DNA from: Cinnamomum chago
Taxonomy: Eukaryota; Streptophyta; Magnoliopsida; Laurales; Lauraceae
Assembly: GCA_038049695.1 (NCBI GenBank)
Contig: CP142451.1
Location: forward strand, 67,585,501 to 67,649,500
Direction: 5' to 3'
Length of the DNA stretch: 64,000 nucleotides
Shown: positions 34,737-47,438 of the stretch, piece by piece
How the letters are laid out: each line of letters starts with the position of its first letter
Position numbering within the stretch: the stretch's first letter is position 1
Notes under the pieces: model-generated
Database searches by the model: none
The model's input: only the letters and a program-made list of their open reading frames with translations
Told to the model about the DNA's origin: nothing
Made by a program: the position numbers and the translations under genes

Positions 34737-36413
34737 TGTTAGATTGTATGGTCTCAATCCATTAGTTGATGTAATAAATTGATTAATTTCTTTATTTATC
34801 AATAAAATCATGCTTTCCTTTCATGAGATGAATGGTGTTTTATTACTTAATGCACATAACCAATACATATGACATAATGGTTCATGAGATGAACCGAGTC
34901 GCATTAGTATATTAGATGTGATATATGTATATGGATGAGATCCATATATGGGAGACATGTGTCACAAATCTTATACTTAAAAATATCTTCACAACCAGTG
35001 ATGAGACTGGGCATCTCATTTAATAAGGTTGCAGCACTTTGATCACTATGAGATAGTGTGATTTGTCTCGATCATCAGAATGAAAGATTCTGGATCATAA
35101 TGCTGGTACATTGGATGTATTGAAGGACCATGAGAAGCACCTTACGAATACTGTCTCGATTTTAAGGACTGCTCTCATAATTCCCTAGCAATAAGCTCTC
35201 AATCCTGAGACATTGATGAACTTAAGTTTTTATCTATTCATTTGCTTTGACTTACCAATGAGTGAGGCCAACTGTAGGTCAACACCTCGGTGTCTTGGGT
35301 ACGTGGTAGTAGGACTGTGTGAACATCTAATGATCAAGATGGAATCTATCTACATTATCCCCTTGTGCCAGTTAATGGATTTGTCAATAGTAAGTGCGCA
35401 CCCATCTCGATTAAGAGTTAATTGGATGGTACTGATGATCACTGTGATTAATTGAGGCTCAAGGATAATAAGATGTGGATCTAAGATTGGATGAGACAGA
35501 TTTATTCCAATTGATCCATGGATATTGATAGAGGGGCCTACTTGTGGTAATTGGGAAGTTTAAGGTCTTCATTGTAATTTATTCCTAAGACTGGAGTACA
35601 ATTGCATTTATATAGTGGTGTTATTTGCAATTAACTGTGGGCCCGGATTGCACATGAGATGTGGGGTCGCGTGTCCCAGTTGGAGCCAACTTTCTAAGGA
35701 ATCCCTAGTGGTCCCCATGCTAGCCCAAGATATTAGAAATTTACTAATATTACTTGAACTCTAAAAGGAATGAATTAGAAAGTTACTATTTCTATTTGAA
35801 GTGAGACTTCTATTAGTGGTAATAGTAAGTTACTAATTAGTGTGGAAGTGAGACTTCTATAGCAATTAGTAAGAGAGAAAGAAAATGAGACTTGAAAGTT
35901 ATAAAAGGGGAAGCACCCTTGGACGTCCACTAATAGTAGTACACGCCCAGCAAATTGTGCAAGAGTTGCACATCTCTCTTTCTTCTCTCCCTTTCTCTTG
36001 TAGTTCTCTTCTAGTTCCTTTAGAGTTTCTGATAGGATTTTCTCTTGGAGGTCCCACCAATCTTCTAGAGAAAAGAGATTTAATACGGGTCATAGCATGG
36101 AAGATCAAAAGGTCTTGGAGATTCTTATTAGATACGTGAAAGATTTTCATCATCAAAGAAAGACACAACTTCTCCATTAGAGCACAACCGAGCTCCTAAG
36201 GTATAATCTACTTCCTTGCATGTTGTAGATTTTTATAGATGCTTGTTGGCTACTGTTCTATCTTCTTGATAGGTTTATTTACTGATCATGATGGCTGAGA
36301 TGGATGACATGGATCCTGAATTGGGTTTTATAGCCTTCTGGATAGTTGATCCCTGAGTCAAGTGGGTCAAAAAGTTTTGAAAACCTATCCACGAGGCCCA
36401 CCTATTTTCAACA
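34737..36413 (+). repeat. Copia 5' LTR, sense strand
   Basis: 1677 bp, TGTTAGATTG to TATTTTCAACA. Its second half (about 35390-36413) is an inverted copy of 33703-34736. Confidence 0.9.
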
Positions 36414-36415
36414 AT

Positions 36416-36427
36416 TGGTATCAGAGT
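36416..36427 (+). other. Primer-binding site of the sense copia element
   Basis: tggtatcagagt, two bases after the LTR end; initiator-Met type. Confidence 0.9.
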
Positions 36428-36686
36428 CATACCTCATCTCTGATCATGTTAGATCAGTAAACTTGTTCTAATCTTTGCATGAGATGCGAAGAGGATAGAG
36501 CAAGGGCGATGTACGGATCAATTTTTGAGGGATTTGCTTTGTTTATCAGTGAATCCATGTTCGGATAGTCACAAAGTGGTTTAATAATGTTGGATGGATG
36601 ATAGGAAGCCATAGGAACACTTTGAAAGTGATTTGGTGAAGTTTGGACACGAGCTGCAGAAACCCAAGTTGCAGGTTTCCGTCAGT

Positions 36687-36764
36687 TTGGTTGACCAAGA
36701 CTCGTGCTCAGTCGACCGAGCACATGCTGGTTGGTCGACCGAGCCCTCTGTTCGGTCGACCGAG
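36687..36764. repeat. GGTCGACC palindromes in the sense copia leader
   Basis: ttggttgaccaa, ctcagtcgaccgag, ttggtcgaccga and tcggtcgaccga within 78 bp. Confidence 0.85.
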
Positions 36765-37328
36765 GACCTTGCTTTAGGAATGCAGAATTTGGATTTTTCA
36801 GTTTCAGGTCTTCTTTGATGTCTTATTTTTCCAGCATTGTTTGGCAGCCTATTTTTGTGATTTGTATGGTTGTATGAGATACTAACATGCAGGTGATCTT
36901 GGCCTCTCCATATGGCCCACAAGTTCTTTACTTTCTTTATATGGTTGATGGTTATTTTGGGCAACTTGTAAAGGGCATCATGGTTTCCTTGGTTTCCCGT
37001 GAAAGGGCAAGGCATGGTGAATTTCCCTACAGCCCCTTTATTTCCATGTTTAAATTATCATGTAAGTCTCATAATTGAGGCATAGGCATTTATGTAATTT
37101 TGCTAAATTTGTAAATTCTGGCGATGTCCGAGACGAAGAAGGAAAGTGAAGTTGGACTCCTTATCAAAAAGCTTGAAGATTACCAAAAGCATTTTGGATA
37201 TGCCGAAAGAGTTTGAGGAATCCCAAAGTTTTGGAAAGTCTAGAAGTCCAAGAAGTCTATTCCGCCTAGGCCATGTGGAGGAGAGGACTAGTTTCTAATT
37301 TTAGCACTTTCTATTTATGGATGAATAC

Positions 37329-39101
37329 TGTTGGAAGTAGGTAGGCCTTTCAAATAGGTTTCAAAAACTTTTGACCCACTTAATACAGGGATCATCTATC
37401 TAGAAGGCAACAAAACCCAATCCAGGATGCAATCCCTCAAACTCATAAATCATGTACAGCAATATAACCTATCTAGAAGATAGAAAACAGCACCTAAACA
37501 TGCTACCACGAAATCTACAACATACAAGGAAGTAGATTATACCTTTAGACCTTAGTAGTGCTCTAATAGAGAAGTTGTGACTTTCTTTGATGATGAAACA
37601 CTTTCACTAATCAAATCAGAATCTCCAACACCTTATGATCTTCCACGCTATGCCCGTATTAGATCTCTTTTCTCAAGAAGATTGGTGGAAACTTCAAGGG
37701 AAAAACAAACTAGTAACTCCAAGGAACAAGAGGAGAAAGAGAAGAGAACTAGAAGAGGAAGAGAAGTTGTGCAACACTTGCACAAAGGGGCTGGGCGTGA
37801 TCTCTTTGTTATGGACGTCCAAGAGGGGTTAATTCCCCTTTATATAGCCCTCCATTCCTCCTCTCTTTCTATTTGAAATAAAAGTTTAACTCCCATTACA
37901 ACATAGTAACTTTCTCCCTTGCTAGTTGCCATAGAAGTCTCACTTCCACAACAATTAGTAGCTTTCTCCTTTCTAATTAAAATAGAAGTCCTACTTCCAT
38001 TAATAATTAGTAACTTACTATTACCACTATTAGAAGTCTCACTTCAAATAGAAATAGTAACCTTCCAATTCCTTCCTATTAGAGTTCAAGTAGAATTAGT
38101 ATCTTTCTAATAACTTGGGCTAGCGTGGAGACCACTAGGGATTCCTTAGAAAGTTAGCTCCAACTAGGACACGCGGCCCCACATCTCATGTGTAATCCGA
38201 GCCCACAGTTAATTGCAAATAACTCCACTATATAAATGCAATTGCACTCCAATCTTAGGAATATATTAAAATGAAGACCCTAAACTTCCCAATTACCACA
38301 AGTAGGCCCCTCCATCTATATCCATGGATCAATTGGACCTGTCCATCAAATTAGATCCATATCTTATTATCCTTGAGCCCCAATTAATTATAGTGATCAT
38401 TTGGTACCGATCCAATTAACTCTTAATTGGAATGGGTGCGCACTTACCAATGATAAATTCATTAATTGGCACAAAGGGATATTAAAGATAGATCCCATCT
38501 TAACCATTAAATGTTTCCACAGCTCTACTACCACGTACCCAAATCACCGAGGTGTTGACCTACAATTGGCCTCACTCATTGGTGACTCAAAGCAGATGAA
38601 ATAGATAGAAACTTGAGTCCATTAATGTCTCAGAATTATGAGCCTATTGCTAGGGAATTATAAGAGCAGACCTTAAAGTAAAGACAGTGTATATAAGGTG
38701 CATCTCATGGTCCTTCAATACATCCAATGTACCAACACCATGATCCAGAATCATACATTCTGATGATCGAGACAAATCACACTATCTCATAGTGATCAAA
38801 GTGTTGTAACCTTGTCAGATGAGATGCCCAATCTCATCACTGGTTGTGAAGATATTTAAGTATAAGATTTGCAATACATATCTCCTGTATGTGGATCCCA
38901 TCCATGCACATGTATTACATCTAGTATACTTGTGGACTCCGGTTCATCTCATGAACCATCATGTCATTCGTATTGGTTATGTGCAAGTATATAATTAAAC
39001 ACTATTCATCTCATGAAAGGAAAGCATGATTGTATTGATAAATAAAGAAATTAATTAATTTATTACATCATATACTTGATATTGAGACCATAAAACTAAC
39101 A
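37329..39101 (-). mobile_element. Copia solo LTR
   Basis: 1773 bp, exact duplication aatac (37324-37328 and 39102-39106). Begins tgttggaagtagg and ends aaactaaca on plus, so it is in minus orientation. Same family as 10949-12633 but clearly more diverged. No internal sequence. Confidence 0.9.
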
Positions 39102-40019
39102 AATACTTGTTTTAGAAAGTTTCCAAATCTGATCCAAAAATAGCAATTTCCAAAATTGGTCAAATCAAATTAATTTTTGGAAAGAGTTCTAATTAGAGTT
39201 GGTGGGCCCATGAGATGGATCCATTGGTAACACTAATTTAAGAAACTGGATTTTCCATAAAAGAACTTGACTTGGAACCAATCATTGGTCAAATCATGAG
39301 ATGATTTGATGTCTATATTTGTGGGCGCATATACCTATAAGGTGTCACGCCCCCGAACCAGAACCTCGGGGGCGGGAAATGGGATTTAGCATAATATATT
39401 TTTCTCCCAAGATCCGCGTGTGTGAAGACAACACATTCTGAATATTTTGCGGAAGCATTTGTGGCGTTGCGACCCGAAGTCCGTGGCCATCGGATTCCGC
39501 GTCGCACTCGACCTCTAGCATATAGCTATTATATCAAGAATCATATCAGACTGGAGTAAACCATCACAATAAATTACAGAGCTGACAGTAACAGGATATT
39601 ACATTCCCATCTATGTTCAAGTTACAATTATCAATGTACATTAATTAAGAATCCCAAGAAAAAGGCTAATAAAAGCCATACAACAAAAGCTATAATCACT
39701 ACCCCAAATATGACGTAGCTCTGATGTCAAGCTCAGTGTCTACATGACATAGCCGACAAAACAACCTGCAAAACATGGCTCCACAGCCAACAAAGGCACT
39801 CATCTCGGGACGAAGAAATCTGAACCTGAGTACCAAAAGTAATGGGTCAGACACGACGGTCTGGCAGGTGGATGAAAAGATAACAAATATACGGAAGAAT
39901 AAAACATAAGATAAATCATGCTATTCGATCAAATGCTGCATATAATTAAACGGGTGCAAAGTCGGGAATCTCGGGAAAAAAAAAACCTGTATTCATTTCA
40001 AGCATGGATAAAACATGAA

Positions 40020-40560
40020 TATCTAATAAAGCATGTGTTCGTTTACATCATCTATAATCATAGATATTTGACAATCGGGTGTTAGTCTAAAACACGTATA
40101 AATATAGTGGTATGGCAAAACCACGTTCATTTGAAACTTAAGTAAAAACATAAGTATACAACAAACCAGGTGTTCATGTAAACAGGTGTAACCAAAGAAA
40201 TCTGACAAAACTAGTGTTCATTTAAACATATTTCAGCGCATGGATTTTTAACAAACCGGGTATCGTTTAAAACAGGTATAGACGTAGGGATCTGGCAAAC
40301 AAGTGTCATTTGAAACATATTTCAAAGCATGGATATTTAACAAATCGGGTAATCATTTAAAAACAGGTATAAACATAGATATCTGATAAACCAAATGTCC
40401 TTTAAAGCAAGCTCGGGTATTTAACAATTCGGGTATTCCTTTAAAACATGTGTAATCATATAAATCTAGCAAAATCATTGATCGTTTGAAACATATGTAA
40501 AAGCATGGGTATTTAACGAATCGGGTAATCCTTTAAAACATGTGCGGGTACAAAGAACAG
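40020..40560 (-). repeat. Diverged tandem repeats in Tekay-like LTR no. 4
   Basis: The phrase tatttaacaaatcgggt, followed by atcatttaaaacag and then aaacatag.tatctggcaaa, recurs about six times in varied form, with steps of roughly 60-130 bp. Confidence 0.6.
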
Positions 40561-41837
40561 AAGACCATACAATAATAACTGAATTTACATTGGAGAATAT
40601 TAACACTTGTTTAAATAACAACTTTCATAAAGGAAACGAATCATTTATCGGAAAGCAAGTAAGCAATATAAAACATGTCGGGTATCCAAGGAATCGGGAA
40701 CTGGCAAGATGGCAATCACAAGAAGCTAAGTCCTCTATCACCGAAGTGACAAGAGTATAACGGGACGTTGGTCTCAGTCACACAAGGTGAGGAGACTCAA
40801 CGTAAATCATATATACAATATAAATATACAGGAACGGGACCACGGTAGCGAACCGGGTATCGGGACGGGACCACGGTAATAACCGGGTATCGGGATCCAA
40901 ACTGCAGCTTGCGGGACGGGAGAGGGATTTCCAAGTCGGTGGATCAAACCGACAAGGTATCCAAGCTTAGTGATGCCGACTCATAGGTCAAAACCAATCG
41001 AGACAAATGCAAGTAAATCAAGTACAGTAAATAAACGGGTAAAACGGGGGTGCTCAAGGGCACACTGTCACTTCACATCGGGCAATACATTTCGGGATAA
41101 TTAACTATTACTAGTGTAACTTCAATGCTTTCGGGAAACAAGTCATGTGATGCAAATCTCGGGAAATGAGGAAATATAATGCACTATACCATTTCGGGAA
41201 GAATATTGATTGCAAGATCTATTTAAGTGAATAGGGGTCTCGTATGTCGATTATAATAATTACTTGGCACTCCTTGAGTTTGAAGACATTCCGGGCTCCT
41301 TATGCACTTTTACTATTTTCCAAACTTAAAATGAGCTTATGGGTAGTACTAGATGTTACAATAGAAAAGAATCAAGATTATAGACGGTCCATCCTAGGCA
41401 TGACATTAATCCGGAAACATCGAGCAACCTATTCAGTCACCGAAAGGAATAGAATTCGCGATAACCAAGGGAAAGACTTGTGTTTAGATATAAAGAAGAT
41501 ATCGCGTCGTTCCATCCCGTTCAAGATTGAAATGGATTGAACTTCGATGCCACCGAACCAACCGTGAGGCGTGTCGGCTCAAGACATTCTCACACATGGT
41601 CTAAACAGTCCAAAGAGGGTAGCCGGGGTCCCACCTAAAACCAAGAATTAGTGCCTAGATCATCACCATTCTTTTCATTTAGTTCCCTAGTCTTAGAGAC
41701 CTTAGATTAGGGTATAATTGGTCTTAACACTAAGGTATATACCCCTAGGACTCATAGAAAGCCCAAAGGTTTCCAAAAAAAACAAATATCAAATTTCACT
41801 GGACTCAAACCGAAATTTCTGTACCAGAAATGCACAG

Positions 41838-41904
41838 GGTCCGATCAATCGGCCCAAAAAGCCTTACAGTTAAAGACAGGCCGATAGGTCCGATCGATCG
41901 GACC
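41838..41904. repeat. CCGATCGATCGG palindromes in Tekay-like LTR no. 4
   Basis: ggtccgatcaatcgg, then tccgatcgatcgga; the same core as in Tekay-like LTR no. 1. Confidence 0.8.
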
Positions 41905-42061
41905 TGGGCGTGCAGCAGGTCCGGGACACTGATTTTTTCCTTCCTTTTTCCTTTCCTTTCCAACACTTAAACAATCACATAGAACTATAAACAAGATGAT
42001 TTAAACACATGATTCCAAGACATTAAAATGAGCTAAAGAGCTCCTCATTTCAAGTTTCTCC

Positions 42062-42097
42062 CTTTCCATTCTTTCCATTCTTTCCATTCTTTCCATT
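42062..42097 (+). repeat. (CTTTCCATT)4 array
   Basis: Four nearly perfect 9-bp units. Confidence 0.85.
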
Positions 42098-42864
42098 CAC
42101 AATAAATCTCAAGGTGGAGAAAACTCATTCATGTGAAACCATTTGAAACCTTGACAATATGATGCATACATTTTCCAAGCATGAACAAGAGGGAAATAAC
42201 TCATCAATAAGCACATTTCGAAATCAATATTAATCATAGTGAAGACAACTACTAAAATCACCAAAACCCTTAATGAAACAAGATTTTTCTCACAAAACAT
42301 GTTAATAATCAAAACAATCCATTCATCCACTTGCCTTTGACTCTAACCAAGCAAATCAAGCTCCTAATCACCTCTCAAGCTCAAGATCCACAATCTCTAC
42401 AAAAACCCCCAAAACAAACCCTAAAATGGGTTAAACAATGAAATGACAAGGAAACCTTTCAATAATCAAGGTGGAGCTTCTCTAAGGCTAGAAGATTACA
42501 AATCTAGAAGATGAAGAAGAACACTTACTTGCAAGGTCCTCTAATGGACAAGGTAAGCTCAAAGGAAGTCTTGTGATGGAGGGTTCTCTTCACAAATGGT
42601 ATCAATGGAAAGCTTGCAAGATGAGGAAGAAGAAGGTGGTCTCCATTTCTTGATTGATGAACTATTGGTGTGGCTTGGAGATGGAGAAGCAAGAAGAAGA
42701 AGAGAAGCACAAGGGAAAACCCTAGGCTGCTGGTTTGTGCTGGAAAATGAGGAATGGAATGGAATGAAAGGGGATGGGTTCCTCTTATAAGCAAGTGAGG
42801 TTTGGGTCCCACAACTTAAAGAACTTGGGTGGCTGAAATCATCTAATTCGGGACCTCGGATGGA

Positions 42865-42895
42865 TTCGACGAAGAAGGAAGAAATAATCGTCGAA
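42865..42895 (-). other. Conserved stem-loop block in Tekay-like LTR no. 4
   Basis: ttcgacga, a 15-base loop, then tcgtcgaa, followed by tctagtttccaaaaagtata. Confidence 0.7.
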
Positions 42896-43941
42896 ATTTC
42901 TAGTTTCCAAAAAGTATATGTTTCACGGATTTCGAAAATATCAAGTTTTGGGTACAGATTTGGTGTGAAAAGACTGTTTTGCCCTCAAGGCCAAGAAATC
43001 GGGTTTCGGGTTCTCAAATGGATACGAGATCAACATGAAAGTTGTAGGATTCCTCAAGATGAATACAACGGGCCAAAAACACAATACGAAACAAATCGGG
43101 AAAATCTCACAAGTAAAAGCAAAGCCGAAAAGGGAACCCCCAAAGGGCCCCACAAGCTACCAAAGCACTCAATAGCCCAAAACTAGAAGAAAACTCATTC
43201 TAGCTCACAAACTCAACCCAACAAATACTAATCCCACTAAAAGAACTAATCCACAAATAAAACAACACTAATCTAAGAGATTAGGGGTCGGGTTCTCACA
43301 TAAGGAAATCCTCAATTCTAAAATATTAAGTGGGAGCGGGCATTTATATTTAGAAACCCCTATGGTTTTCCACCATAGGCCCATTGTAGGGAAAGTATTA
43401 GACTCGCGCCATCTTGAGAATGGTCGTTCCCCATGGAGGGCTTTTACTTGTCTAGTTACTAGATATGGATCTCTCATGGATAGTGTTGGTTAGACGGGGC
43501 GGGGGCCCACTCCCCAAGGATGAGTTGCTCGCTACGTTTGTCATGCAACGCTAGTTGGTGGATCACACTTAACTAAAATAATGATGTAGTATCCCCAAGG
43601 ATTTACCTCATCTATTTTAGAAACCAAAGCTAATTGGGAGTCATTCATTATTTGGTATGAGATACCTAGATAATAATGAATGAAGGGGATCATGGATAGT
43701 TAGTCTTAATCCTAATTTTGACTAACTTTGATCCGCACCAATCTAGGTGGTATTTGCACTCCCCAATGAGGCATACCCCGGGGATTGGGGTTCCGTTGTA
43801 TTTTAAATTTTAGTGGTTATGAAGATTCCCACATAAATTTGGTAGAATACTAAACCCTAATATCATTTAAATTCATTAATTGAATGTTTAGTTATGTGCT
43901 ACAATATTTCAAGCATGGATTCAAATATTTTCAATCCACTG

Positions 43942-44326
43942 GGGCCCGGCCGACCCAGATGTCGAGCCGGAGGGTGGAGAGCTATTACCAGGGTTTTGAG
44001 AGTTATCTTTGTTTGGGGTTTTGGAGCGATTTTCTAGTGAGTTGGGTAGAAATCAAAGATGTAATTAACTTTTGTTTTTTAACAACTGACACTTTTAAAC
44101 TAGACTACTGTTCTGCTCACATTTGATATATATATTGATACATATTGCTTCCGCTATACTTCTTATGCTTCCGCAATTTAACTACTGTTAGTACAACGTC
44201 CAAAAGTTTTAAATTGGACCTCACTGCGGACCTACGATCTTGGAAGTTATCGAATTTTCCGGGAAGTAGCGTGCCAACTTCGGGTATTCCGACGATTTTC
44301 TCGGTATCTGGAATTGGGGCGTTACA
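43942..44326 (+). mobile_element. Tekay-like LTR fragment, sense
   Basis: Ends gaattggggcgttaca, a Tekay-type LTR end. Contains the typical cgctatacttcttatgcttc and cactgcggacctacgatct 3' segment (compare catcctcaccgcggac near 31770). Only the last part of an LTR is present. Confidence 0.65.
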
Positions 44327-44922
44327 GAGCAAGAAGAAGAAGAAAAATTGTCAAACAAACCCTAGACTCTCTTTTGTGCTGGAGAAATGGAATGAGGAAG
44401 ATGGGTTCCCCTTATATAAGCAAATGGAAATGGGTCCCACAACTAAAGACATTCAAGGACTGAAATCTTAGCTTTCGGGGCTTCTAATGAATTCGACGAA
44501 GAAGGAAGAAATGATCGCCGAAATATCTAGTTTCCAAAAAGTATATGTTTCACGGGTTTCGAGAATATCAAGTTTTGGGTACAGATTTAGTGACAATGAC
44601 TGTTTTGCCCTCAAGGCTATGAAATCGGGTTTCGGGGTCTTGAACGGGGATGAGATCAACATGAAAGTTGTAGGGACTAACAATACAAATAAAATGGGAT
44701 TAAAACAATGAATGCAAAAATCTCCGATAAATCCTCAAGCACATACAAAGTCATAAAAAGGAACCCCCCAAAGGGCCCCACTATCACAAAGCAATTAAAA
44801 TTCCCCAAAACTATATCAAAAGCTATTCCAAGCCCAACCTAACCAAAATCCACTAAACACACTTAGGACTAAAACATGACTTAATTAACACAAATCGGGT
44901 TCACTCGGGTCAGGGTCTTACA
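44327..44922 (-). mobile_element. Tekay-like LTR fragment, antisense
   Basis: Ends (plus strand) cactcgggtcagggtcttaca, the reverse complement of the start of LTR no. 3. It includes the conserved stem-loop at 44492-44522. It represents the first ~600 bp of an antisense LTR; the sense fragment before it probably inserted into it. Confidence 0.75.
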
Positions 44923-45605
44923 CCAAGAGCATACAAAATGGTTCAATGCCTTTCTTGAGTCGATTGAACCATAAAAAAAAAAGGCCTCATGAGTTTCCAA
45001 AAAAGGAAAAACCAAACCATCCAACCTCATGAACCAAATTAAGCCAAAAGTCTTGAAATTGACAAAACCAAACTCTAGTCCCCTAACTTACTACATATAG
45101 CTTGTTAGGTCAGAAGGCCAAAACAAAAAAAGAATCAAATTCTGACCCCCTAGCTCGCCACATACATCTTGTTAGGTCACAAGGTCAAAACCAAATCTGA
45201 CCCCCCAATTTGCCACATAGAGCTTGTTGGGTCACAAGGTCAAAATCAAAAATCAAACCCCAACCCCCTAACCTGCGACATACAACTTGTTAGGTCACAA
45301 GGTCAAAAAACCAAAAAAACCTTTTGACCGCCTAATGCGCCACATACAGCCCTTAGGTTCACAAAGTCAAAAGGAAAACCCAAAATCCAAAATCCAAATC
45401 CAACTCTCTCATGTCATTTTCAAAACTTTGCCTTGAGATGGTACGTGATCCCTCTCACTACAATAAAATCCCCTTAGAAACTCAAAAGGCTATTAAGAAA
45501 GAAATGCTCAAAGACTTTTGGTCAAATCAAAATCACTCCTTCAAGTTTCTCTTTGAGACACATCGACTCCAAAAGCTACTCGTCGCTGTACCTCGAGGGG
45601 GCATT
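44923..45605 (+). repeat. Tat-like 3' region with ~62-bp minisatellite
   Basis: The main array spans about 45080-45370: five units of the form ctaacttgccacatacagc, ttgttaggtcacaaggtcaaaa, then an A/C-rich tail ending in gacccc. It ends in the purine tract cgagggggcatt just before the LTR at 45606. Hypervariable 3' UTR minisatellites are characteristic of Tat/Ogre elements. Confidence 0.8.
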
Positions 45606-47279
45606 TGTTGACACCAAAAATGTCACTTTGTCTCTTCAACATCAAGAAGTTGCATCCTACTACAAAACAGGCAATGCTACTTAACGCATCAGATCTTGTC
45701 AAAATCAAACAAAAACTACAAGATCCTTCAAGACAGCCAAAAGAGGGGTTCACATGAAGTTTCGGGCTATTCCAACATCATTTGGCCCAACTTCACTCCT
45801 CCGACAGGTGAACAGGCGCTTCTGGCAGAGACGGCATCGAAGACATCAAAACTTCGATCAAAGCCTACGGATGATCTCAAAATACCTCCAAAAGGCTCCA
45901 TGCCAAATTTCAAGTCAAACCAACAACATTTGACCCTCCATCAACCCTCGAGCAGTAAAACCAAGCCTCTCAGCGGCGAAAACTATCAAGGCCATCACTC
46001 ATCAAACAGAGCACGTGGGTGGCTTCAACATGTTTCTAAAGGGCTGCACGTCAAATTTCAGGTCATTCCGACAACGTTTGACTCACTTTGACGCTCCGAA
46101 ATAAAATCAAGGCTACCGACGGCAGAGCACCCCGAGACCATGACATCCGAAATGGAGCCAACGGATCGTCTCAAAATGACTCAAATAGGCTCCCTGTCAA
46201 ATTTCAAGTCGATCGGACATCAGTTGACCATACATCAAAGCGCGACAGCTACCTCGCGGCAAAATCAAGCCTACTGCGACGGGACCCCAAACGACTTCAA
46301 AACTCAAACAAAAGCCCATGGTTGGTCCTATCTACTGCTCAGGAGGCTTCACCTCAAATTTCAGGTCATTCTGACATCGTTTGACCTAGTTTCAACTCTT
46401 GACGGAAAATCGGCTACAAAGTCTTCGGCTTTTCCAAAAATAGGAAACTCTGTGCTCCGATTTGCACGGCTTCTTGTCAGGTTTTCTTCAGGAGAATCAA
46501 GCCAGTAAATGAATAGAAATGCCAAGAAAAATACAGGAGAAAAAAACATGAAAAAAGACCGAAAAACGGCAACCGGAAGGGGAACAATCCCCATGGTCGC
46601 CGGATTTGTTGTCGGTGGCCCGTTTTCCGCCCTTTCCACGTTTTGGAAGTTCCAGCCCTTGTGGTTTTTTGAAAATCTGATTTTTTGTGCTCGAAATCGA
46701 CTGATCTTCGTCAACATCTCGGATCCGCCGTCAAGAGCATGAAATCATCATTGATCGCTCCAAGATTGCTAACCGGTTGACCAAGAAAGTATGCTTTTTG
46801 TCCGACCGATCGAAAAATCGACAAGACAGATGTCACCGGCCCACTGATACCAAACAATACCTGAAGTTGCATCGCCATCCGACATCAAATAACATGTGAA
46901 TCCCTCGACGATTATCACAAGAAGAATTCCAAAAGACGCGGCACGGCCCGCGACTCTTCAAATGCCCTGGTGACCACTTCATGCAGTTAATTGACCCATT
47001 TTATGACAACTTAATGCGGTCATTAACCCATTATTTTGGACGGCCCAATAAAAATCAAGCAAATAGGAGTTACAAATCCAAGTAATCATGGCATTAAAAC
47101 CATGAAACTCCACTCATCATGGAGATTAAGAGCTATTAAATGCTCATCATTCTCCACCGGCCAATCACAAGCCAAGAAAAAGGAGTTACAAATCAAAGAA
47201 TTAAAACTTGTAACTCCTCTCATCATGGAGCATCAATGCCATCAATGCTCATAAACCCACCTTATGGCCACCAAAAGCC

Positions 47280-47287
47280 TATAAAAA
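47280..47287 (+). promoter_or_regulatory. TATA box of LTR copy B
   Basis: tataaaaa in the block aaaagcctataaaaa, equivalent to 2578 in copy A. Confidence 0.55.
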
Positions 47288-47438
47288 GGGGGTCATTCCA
47301 AGAAGAAAAGGTACACACAAAGAAAGTCCAGAAAATCCAGAAAAATTCAAGAAAAATCCCGAAGAATTCTTGAAGAAATCCTACTACTCTGCTGCAAAAA
47401 CACCACAAGGTGATAGAAGTCCCTTGGGGGGCCAACCC

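Larger units (their letters stand above)
39343..43300 (-). mobile_element. Tekay/Del-like solo LTR no. 4, antisense
   Basis: 3958 bp, exact duplication taagg (39338-39342 and 43301-43305). Plus-strand ends tgtcacgcccccgaacc and gggtcgggttctcaca. It holds a run of ~110-bp diverged repeats at about 40020-40560 (gggtatttaacaaatcgggt, then aatcatttaaaacag), a palindrome pair at 41838-41904, the (CTTTCCATT)4 array and the conserved stem-loop at 42865. Confidence 0.85.
34737..43941 (+). mobile_element. Sense-strand Ty1/copia element, 5' portion only
   Basis: LTR 34737-36413, primer site 36416-36427, and leader in three blocks (36428-37328, 39107-39342, 43306-43941) separated by two solo LTRs with exact duplications. 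It reaches the start of gag and then gives way to unrelated Tekay-like LTR sequence, so the coding region and 3' LTR are absent. Same family as the antisense element at 10949, in whose 5' LTR it starts (flank actaa). Confidence 0.85.

Noticed and set aside
24285-36427. tRNA-like strings tggtatcagag(c) as tRNA genes
   Set aside because: They are short primer-binding sites next to LTR ends; no tRNA body is present.
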